DNA of 11,270 nt, taken from positions 1-11,270 of the forward strand of contig JADLDQ010000074.1 in assembly GCA_020846575.1 (NCBI GenBank), written 5' to 3'. Below, one piece after another: positions 7,421-11,270 of the stretch (position 1 is its first letter; each line of letters starts with the position of its first letter). The translations under genes and the position numbers were made by a program. The notes beneath the pieces are model-generated. The model was not told the origin of the DNA. It saw only the letters and a program-made list of their open reading frames with translations, and ran no database searches. Source of the stretch: Burkholderiales bacterium (lineage in GTDB: Bacteria > Pseudomonadota > Gammaproteobacteria > Burkholderiales > SG8-39).

Positions 7421-8498
7421 GTTCGCGCTCCCCGCCCGCCGCGCGCAGCGCCGCCTCGCGCTGCGGGCGCAGCGCGGCGGGCAGCTCGGCGTACAGGTGC
7501 TCGAACATGGCCGCGGGCGCCGGCGGGGGCACCGCCAGGTACTCGCGCACCGCCTGCTCGACGCGCTCGGTGCACTCGTTTCTCAGGCGCTCCTCGGCGG
7601 CCCCGCTCCAGGCGCCGGCGCGCTCCAGGTAGCGCGCGAGGCGCGCGCGCGGCTCCAGCCGCCGCGCGCGCTCCACCTCACCTGCGCTGCGGTAGCGCGT
7701 GGCATCGTCGGCCGTGGTGTGATCGCCCAGGCGGTAGGTGAGCGCCTCCACCAGCGTCGGCCCGCCGCCCGCGCGCGCCCGCTCGATCGCCCGGCGCGCC
7801 GCCTCGTGCACGGCGATCACGTCGTTGCCGTCCACCTGCAGGCCCTCGATGCCCGCGGCGATCGCCTTCTGCGCCAGGGTCGCCGCGGCGGTCTGGGCGT
7901 GCAGCGGCACCGAGATCGCCCAGCGGTTGTTGTTGATGACCACCACCATGGGCAGGTGCCAGACGCCGGCGACGTTCAGACCCTCGTAGAAGTCGCCCTT
8001 GGAGGTGGTCCCGTCGCCGACCATGCACACCGCCACCCGCGGCTCGCCCCGCAGCTTCATCGCGCAGGCGACCCCGGCGGCGTGTGTGACCTGCGTGGCG
8101 ATCGGCACGCAGGCCGGGAAATCGCGCCGCGGGCCGGCGTAATCGCAGCCGCGCTCGTCTCCGCCCCAGTACAGCAGCGACTCCACCATGGTGACGCCGC
8201 GCCACAGGAGCGCGCCGTGATCGCGGTAGTAGGGCACGAGCACGTCCTCCTCGCGCATCGCGCTCGCCACCCCGGTGCCCACGGCCTCCTGTCCGAGCGA
8301 TGAAGCGAACGTGCCCAGCTGCCCGGTGCGCTGCAGCGCGACCGCACGCGCATCGAACAGGCGCGTGAGCGTCATTGCGCGATACAGCGCGACCAGCTTT
8401 TCGGGGTCGCGCGCGAAGTCCGGCAGCGGCGCGAGGAGTTCGCCCTCAGCGCCGAGAAACTCGAGGCGCTCGACCTGGAAGCTCGCAACCACGTTCAC
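7413..8498 (-). CDS. 2-oxoacid dehydrogenase E1 component, alpha subunit
   Basis: The 361-residue alpha subunit decarboxylates a 2-oxoacid on thiamine diphosphate and transfers the acyl group to the E2 lipoyl arm. The cofactor motif runs from GDG at 161-163 to the NNN at 189-191 (GDGTTSKGDFYEG... INNN). The loop DHTTADDATRYR (259-270) matches the mobile loop that is phosphorylated in mitochondrial E1 enzymes. The type resembles the pdhA-named E1 alpha near leucine dehydrogenase genes in pseudomonads, so annotation as either pyruvate or branched-chain E1 is possible. Branched-chain is preferred because of the neighbours. The start is GTG, with GGGAGG 7 nt upstream. It is the first gene of the seven-gene run, and the promoter is expected in the 170 nt between it and the SPW gene, although I see no clear -35/-10 pair there. 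Confidence 0.95.
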   Translation of the reverse strand: MNVVASFQVERLEFLGAEGELLAPLPDFARDPEKLVALYRAMTLTRLFDARAVALQRTGQLGTFASSLGQEAVGTGVASAMREEDVLVPYYRDHGALLWRGVTMVESLLYWGGDERGCDYAGPRRDFPACVPIATQVTHAAGVACAMKLRGEPRVAVCMVGDGTTSKGDFYEGLNVAGVWHLPMVVVINNNRWAISVPLHAQTAAATLAQKAIAAGIEGLQVDGNDVIAVHEAARRAIERARAGGGPTLVEALTYRLGDHTTADDATRYRSAGEVERARRLEPRARLARYLERAGAWSGAAEERLRNECTERVEQAVREYLAVPPPAPAAMFEHLYAELPAALRPQREAALRAAGGERERG

Positions 8499-8505
8499 CT
8501 CATCG

Positions 8506-8511
8506 CCTCCC
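8506..8511 (-). promoter_or_regulatory. Ribosome binding site for the GTG start of E1 alpha
   Basis: GGGAGG on the minus strand lies 7 nt before the GTG at 8498 and decides that start. An ATG at 8503 is only 2 nt from this site, opens a two-codon frame (ATG AGG TGA) that overlaps the GTG, and is therefore unlikely to be used. Confidence 0.65.
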
Positions 8512-8668
8512 GGGGCATCGCCCTGCAGCGCTCGACCCTGCCCCGCGCCGCACGCTCCGGCAAGAGAATGATCCGCGTGGCCCCCGGCGCCGCAACGGGC
8601 GCACAGGCTTCGCCCTTGGCCGCGGATGCGCGGCGAGGGTCCGCCCCGAGACAGCCGGAGAGCTTCGC

Positions 8669-9037
8669 TCAGTGACCGGCGGCCCGGTCATGCCACCACC
8701 GGACGATCTCCCTGTCCAGGGACATCGCCCAGGCCGCCAGCAAGGCGACCAGAGTCCCGACCAGCAGGCTGTTGACGGCGGCGCTGAATTGCCCCGTGAA
8801 ACCCAGGACGAACGGAGCCGCGATCAGCCACAGACCGCAAAGCAGGTCGATCCACTCTTCCCAGACGGCGGGCAACTTCAACGGCAGCAGCGAGAACACC
8901 ACCAGCAGGAATCCGAAAATGAGCGCGTTTACCGTTACCTGCCCCAGGTCCGCGTAGCCGAGTACCCAGGGGGACGCGAACAGCCACAAGCCGAGCAGGA
9001 AGTTCGCCCAGTCCTGCCATTTCATAGAAGTGACCAT
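8669..9037 (-). CDS. SPW-repeat membrane protein
   Basis: The 122-residue protein is built from two similar halves, each with two membrane helices (about 11-28, 36-54, 63-80 and 86-105). Half one has WQDWANFLLGLWLFASPWVL from residue 7. Half two has WEEWIDLLCGLWLIAAPFVL from residue 59, a 52-residue period. This is the SPW repeat family, named for the Ser-Pro-Trp in the first copy; the second copy has Ala-Pro-Phe. The family occurs in many bacteria and has no established function. The ATG at 9037 is preceded by AAGGAG at fair spacing; an in-frame ATG at 9025 lacks a good site. The gene lies 78 nt after the cysteine synthase-like gene on the same strand, so co-transcription is possible. Confidence 0.92.
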   Translation of the reverse strand: MVTSMKWQDWANFLLGLWLFASPWVLGYADLGQVTVNALIFGFLLVVFSLLPLKLPAVWEEWIDLLCGLWLIAAPFVLGFTGQFSAAVNSLLVGTLVALLAAWAMSLDREIVRWWHDRAAGH

Positions 9038-9115
9038 GGTCTTTTCTCCTTCGCGCGCCGCTCGAGCGCGTATTCCGCTTCGACAGGCGCCGCGCGTCCG
9101 GGTTCGACGACCGGC

Positions 9116-10114
9116 TCACAGCCAGTCAGGAACGGGCAATCCCCGCTCCCTGAGAAACGCCGGATTGAACAGCCTGGAGCGGTAGCGCGTGCCCGCGTCC
9201 GCAAGGACGGTCACCACGGTGTGTCCCGGTCCGAGGTCTGCGGCGAGGCGCATCGCGCCCGCGACATTGATGCCGCTGGAGCCTCCCACGCAAAGCCCTT
9301 CCTCGCGCAGCAGGCCGTGGATGACGGGCAGCGCCTCGGTGTCGGGGATCTGGTAGGCATCGTCCACCGGTGCGCCCTCGATGTTGCGCGTGACCCGGCC
9401 CAGCCCGATACCCTCGACGATGGAGCTGCCTTCGGACTTCAGCTCTCCGGTGCGTATCCAGTGGTACATGGCGGCTCCCATCGGGTCCGCCGCCGCGATG
9501 CGGATCGCCGCGCGGCGCTCCTTCAGGAAGCGCCCCACGCCCGCCAGCGTGCCGCCGGTACCGATGGCGCACACGAATCCGTCCACAGCGCCGCCGGTCT
9601 GCTCCCAGATTTCCGGGCCGGTACCGCGGTAATGGGCGTCGCGGTTCGCGGTGTTGTCCCACTGGTTCGCCCACAGCACGCCGCAGGGCTCGTGCGCCGC
9701 GTACTCGCGCGCCAGCCGCGCCGAGACCTGCACGTAGTTAGCCGGATCGCGATAGGGCACCGCGGGCACTTCCCGCAGCTCGGCCCCGCACAGGCGCAGG
9801 AAGTCCTTCTTCTCCTCGCTTTGCGTCTCGGGAATCACGATCAGGGTGCGGTAGCCGCGCGCGTTCCCCGCCAGCGCGAGACCGATGCCGGTGTTGCCTG
9901 CCGTGCCCTCGACGATCAGGCCACCGGGGCGGATGACCCCGCGCTGCTCGGCGTCCTGGATGATGGCCAGCGCGGCGCGGTCCTTCACCGAGCCACCGGG
10001 GTTGAGGAACTCCGCCTTGCCCAGAATGGCGCAACCGGTCAGATCCGAAGCCCGCCGCAGCCGGATGAGCGGGGTATTGCCCACGGCGCCTGCAAGACCG
10101 TCCCGGATGTTCAC
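9116..10114 (-). CDS. cysK: Cysteine synthase (O-acetylserine sulfhydrylase) family PLP enzyme
   Basis: The 332-residue fold-type II PLP enzyme probably makes cysteine from O-acetylserine and sulfide in the cytoplasm. PLP would bind Lys44 in NPGGSVKDRAA. The phosphate loop is GTGGT (185-189), and GGSSGIN (277-283) supplies the Ser that contacts the pyridine nitrogen. The substrate loop reads GTAGNTG (70-76) instead of the TSGNTG of enterobacterial CysK, so the Ser is Ala72. This marks a different subgroup of the family and may change the amino-acid substrate. The C-terminal DAGTRYRSRLFN matches the DxGxRYxSxLF of cysteine synthases. No CBS domains are attached, so it is not a full cystathionine beta-synthase. 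The start is GTG at 10114, with GAGGAG about 4 nt upstream. About 275 nt without a convincing gene separate it from the CBS-domain gene. Confidence 0.9.
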   Translation of the reverse strand: MNIRDGLAGAVGNTPLIRLRRASDLTGCAILGKAEFLNPGGSVKDRAALAIIQDAEQRGVIRPGGLIVEGTAGNTGIGLALAGNARGYRTLIVIPETQSEEKKDFLRLCGAELREVPAVPYRDPANYVQVSARLAREYAAHEPCGVLWANQWDNTANRDAHYRGTGPEIWEQTGGAVDGFVCAIGTGGTLAGVGRFLKERRAAIRIAAADPMGAAMYHWIRTGELKSEGSSIVEGIGLGRVTRNIEGAPVDDAYQIPDTEALPVIHGLLREEGLCVGGSSGINVAGAMRLAADLGPGHTVVTVLADAGTRYRSRLFNPAFLRERGLPVPDWL

Positions 10115-10280
10115 GAATCTCCTCGCTTCGCGCAGGGCCGCCCGCGTTGCAGTGCGGCATCACAGGAGCACCCGGCACGCCTCGTGGTCATGCCACCCGG
10201 GCGGGCCGCCTGCGCTACGGGCGCGGGCTCCTTGAAACACAGACCGTGCGGCGGCGCCAGCGTTCCCCGCCTTCCCGCCA

Positions 10281-10301
10281 CTGCCGGGATTAGCTGCCGG
10301 G
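10281..10301. repeat. Short direct repeat upstream of the cysteine synthase-like gene
   Basis: CTGCCGGG occurs at 10281-10288 and again at 10294-10301, a 13-nt period, about 170 nt before the GTG start of the minus-strand gene. It could be a pair of protein half-sites in the promoter region, but an 8-mer of this composition can recur by chance in 70% GC DNA. The rest of 10115-10389 shows no convincing gene. Confidence 0.3.
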
Positions 10302-10364
10302 GCAGGAAGCGGGCTGCTCTCGAAAAAACGTTCTGCAACTCACGGTTTTCTTCGTGAACACCTT

Positions 10365-10380
10365 CCGCCGCTTGCGGCGG
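10365..10380 (-). terminator. Possible terminator hairpin after the CBS-domain gene
   Basis: A perfect stem, CCGCCGC/GCGGCGG (10365-10371 with 10374-10380), starts 10 nt after the stop codon of the CBS-domain gene. No U-tract follows directly. A run of six T on the minus strand comes about 35-40 nt later (near 10323-10328), after a weaker TCACG/CGTGA stem. Position and strength suit a 3'-end structure, but intrinsic termination is not certain. Confidence 0.45.
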
Positions 10381-10389
10381 TTGGAATGC

Positions 10390-10833
10390 TCAGAGGGTCC
10401 GTTCTCCGGTGATGTAGTGCTCCAGCTGCTCGATCACGAACTTCTGCTCGGCGATGACGTCCTTGACCAGATCCCCGATGGAGACGATGCCCACCAGCTT
10501 CCCGTTATCCAGGACCGGCAGGTGGCGCACGCGGTTCTCCGTCATCAGCGCCATGCATTCCTCGCCGGTCTGCGCCGGTAACACGCAGACGAGCCGGCCG
10601 GTCATGATGTCGGCCACCGGCGTGTCGTGCGAGGAGCGGCCCTCCACCGCGATCTTTCGCGCGTAGTCGCGCTCGGTGAGAATGCCCAGGATGCGCTCGC
10701 CCTCCATCACCAGCACCGCACCGATGTTCTTGTCGGCCATCAGTTTGACCGCTTCGAACACCTTGGTCGCGGGGGGCACGCTGTAGATGGCGTGATCGGG
10801 CTTGGACTTGAGAATCTGCGCGACGGTGCTCAT
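10390..10833 (-). CDS. Stand-alone two-CBS-domain protein
   Basis: The 147-residue protein is a tandem pair of CBS domains (about 14-63 and 79-130), a Bateman module that typically binds adenine nucleotides. Each repeat shows the usual end motif: GILTERDYARK (50-60) and GIVSIGDLVKD (115-125). A helical tail (126-147, AEQKFVIEQLEHYITGERTL) follows and is typical of the small stand-alone type common in proteobacteria. There is no catalytic or DNA-binding domain, so it probably senses energy state and acts on a partner, which the context does not reveal. The ATG at 10833 has AAGGGGG about 5 nt before it; upstream in-frame sequence looks non-coding. A strong inverted repeat lies in its leader. 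It is separate from the catabolic operon and is probably a housekeeping or stress gene. Confidence 0.93.
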   Translation of the reverse strand: MSTVAQILKSKPDHAIYSVPPATKVFEAVKLMADKNIGAVLVMEGERILGILTERDYARKIAVEGRSSHDTPVADIMTGRLVCVLPAQTGEECMALMTENRVRHLPVLDNGKLVGIVSIGDLVKDVIAEQKFVIEQLEHYITGERTL

Positions 10834-11148
10834 GCTTTCCCCCTTGCGAGATAGAACCAAGGCAGGCCGCGGCCGCACGCCGCTAGAAGCGCGGGCTGCG
10901 CCATGCGGCCTGCCCCAAGCTTGCTCCCGTCCGGCGGCGCCTGCAAGCCGCGCCGCGGTCTGCGCCCTCGCGCGATTGGCGTGCGGCCCGGCGCAAGGCC
11001 CTCGCCGTCGAACAGCCGGGCGCGGCAAGTCGAAGCTCGTGGTCGCGCTTCGCCGGAACCGAACTCCGCGAAACGCCTGGGAGGGACCGGCCGCCGGGCC
11101 CGGAGGAGGCGCCGGCTCGCCGGACGCGCGCGAGTCACGCTTCGAAAA
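10834..11148. other. 315-nt intergenic region, leader side of the CBS-domain gene
   Basis: No reading frame here looks like a real gene on either strand; the translations are Arg/Pro/Ala-rich and lack family motifs. It should hold the promoter of the CBS-domain gene and the 3' end signals of the gene that ends at 11149. I see no clear -35/-10 pair. The one strong element is the inverted repeat at 10861-10914. Confidence 0.6.
10861..10914. repeat. Perfect 10-bp inverted repeat in the leader of the CBS-domain gene
   Basis: GGCAGGCCGC (10861-10870) is matched by its exact complement GCGGCCTGCC (10905-10914), with 34 nt between. The near arm ends 27 nt before the ATG at 10833, so the RNA leader could fold into a stem just ahead of the ribosome site. 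It could be a leader hairpin, a terminator-like attenuator without a U-tract, or a wide-spaced operator. The perfect match is visible; the role is inference. Confidence 0.6.
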
Positions 11149-11270
11149 TCAATCCGGGAACAGGCTCGCGACCGGCATGGAGATTTCCGGGAACGCCTGC
11201 GGCCGCACGTGGTCCGCTACTCGCGCCGCGACTTGCTCCCGGTAGTCTTCAGAACCGGGGTTCCGGAACA
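11149..11270 (-). CDS. C-terminal end of an unidentified gene, cut by the right edge
   Basis: The minus-strand frame entering at the right edge runs 39 codons to a TGA at 11149-11151 and ends in QAFPEISMPVASLFPD. The segment begins FRNPGSEDYREQVAARVADH. Most codons end in G or C, the residue mix is that of a folded protein, and the other two minus-strand frames are closed by stops within this stretch, so it is probably real. I cannot assign a family from so short a tail. It would lie upstream of, and point the same way as, the CBS-domain gene, 315 nt away. Confidence 0.55.
   Translation of the reverse strand, partial: FRNPGSEDYREQVAARVADHVRPQAFPEISMPVASLFPD

Noticed and set aside
8495..8503. 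Two-codon frame ATG AGG TGA overlapping the E1 alpha start, as a regulatory mini-frame
   Set aside because: The ribosome site is only 2 nt from this ATG but 7 nt from the GTG, so the GTG is the natural start; no other sign of regulation.
8620..8633. CCGCG/CGCGG stem after the SPW gene as a terminator
   Set aside because: A 5-bp stem without a T-tract is expected by chance at this GC content.
10111..10338. Possible 75-codon gene between the cysteine synthase-like and CBS-domain genes
   Set aside because: It starts at TTG without a clear ribosome site, has Arg/Ala/Pro/Cys-rich composition and no motif; most likely intergenic.
10830..11138. 102-codon minus-strand frame upstream of the CBS-domain gene
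   Set aside because: It is Arg/Pro-rich with no motif, runs through the inverted repeat and overlaps the CBS-domain start; treated as non-coding.
1..11270. Mobile elements, CRISPR arrays, tRNA or rRNA genes
   Set aside because: No transposase, integrase, terminal repeats, regularly spaced repeats or tRNA/rRNA-like sequence were seen on either strand.

Overview
The window is about 70% GC, with strong G/C third-position bias and Shine-Dalgarno sites of GGAGG/GGGAG type ahead of most genes. Gene content and sequence style suggest a high-GC proteobacterium, most likely betaproteobacterial. That placement is inference from familiarity with the protein families, not from a marker gene.

Layout. 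At the left edge is a possible divergent gene start on the minus strand (1-31), then one small plus-strand membrane protein (173-745). All remaining genes are on the minus strand, so read them from high to low coordinates. The main block is a seven-gene run, 8498 down to 907: 2-oxoacid dehydrogenase E1 alpha, E1 beta and E2, isovaleryl-CoA dehydrogenase, a standard Cys-thiolase, an SCP2-type thiolase-like protein, and a DUF35 zinc-ribbon/OB-fold protein. Gaps are -8, 30, 107, 20, 29 and 49 nt, which fits one operon. Upstream of it are three separate minus-strand genes: an SPW-repeat membrane protein (8669-9037), a cysteine synthase-like PLP enzyme (9116-10114) and a two-CBS-domain protein (10390-10833). 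The last 40 codons of an unidentified gene enter from the right edge (11149-11270).

How the genes fit together. The E1/E2 genes can turn a branched 2-oxoacid, such as the leucine-derived 2-oxoisocaproate, into isovaleryl-CoA, and the dehydrogenase then makes 3-methylcrotonyl-CoA. The usual next leucine genes (methylcrotonyl-CoA carboxylase, methylglutaconyl-CoA hydratase, HMG-CoA lyase) are absent here, as is an E3 subunit. The run instead ends in a thiolase plus a thiolase-like/DUF35 pair. That thiolase-like protein has Gly89 where the nucleophilic Cys belongs and HDAY in place of HDCF, so it is unlikely to do ordinary thiolysis. By analogy with the Ltp2/ChsH2-DUF35 steroid side-chain aldolase, it may form an acyl-CoA aldolase or another C-C bond enzyme. 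This is the most interesting feature of the window.

Smaller points are an E2 with Ser in place of the active-site Asp (HRAVSG), a 10-bp inverted repeat in the leader of the CBS-domain gene, and a three-copy 11-bp tandem repeat just after the DUF35 stop codon.
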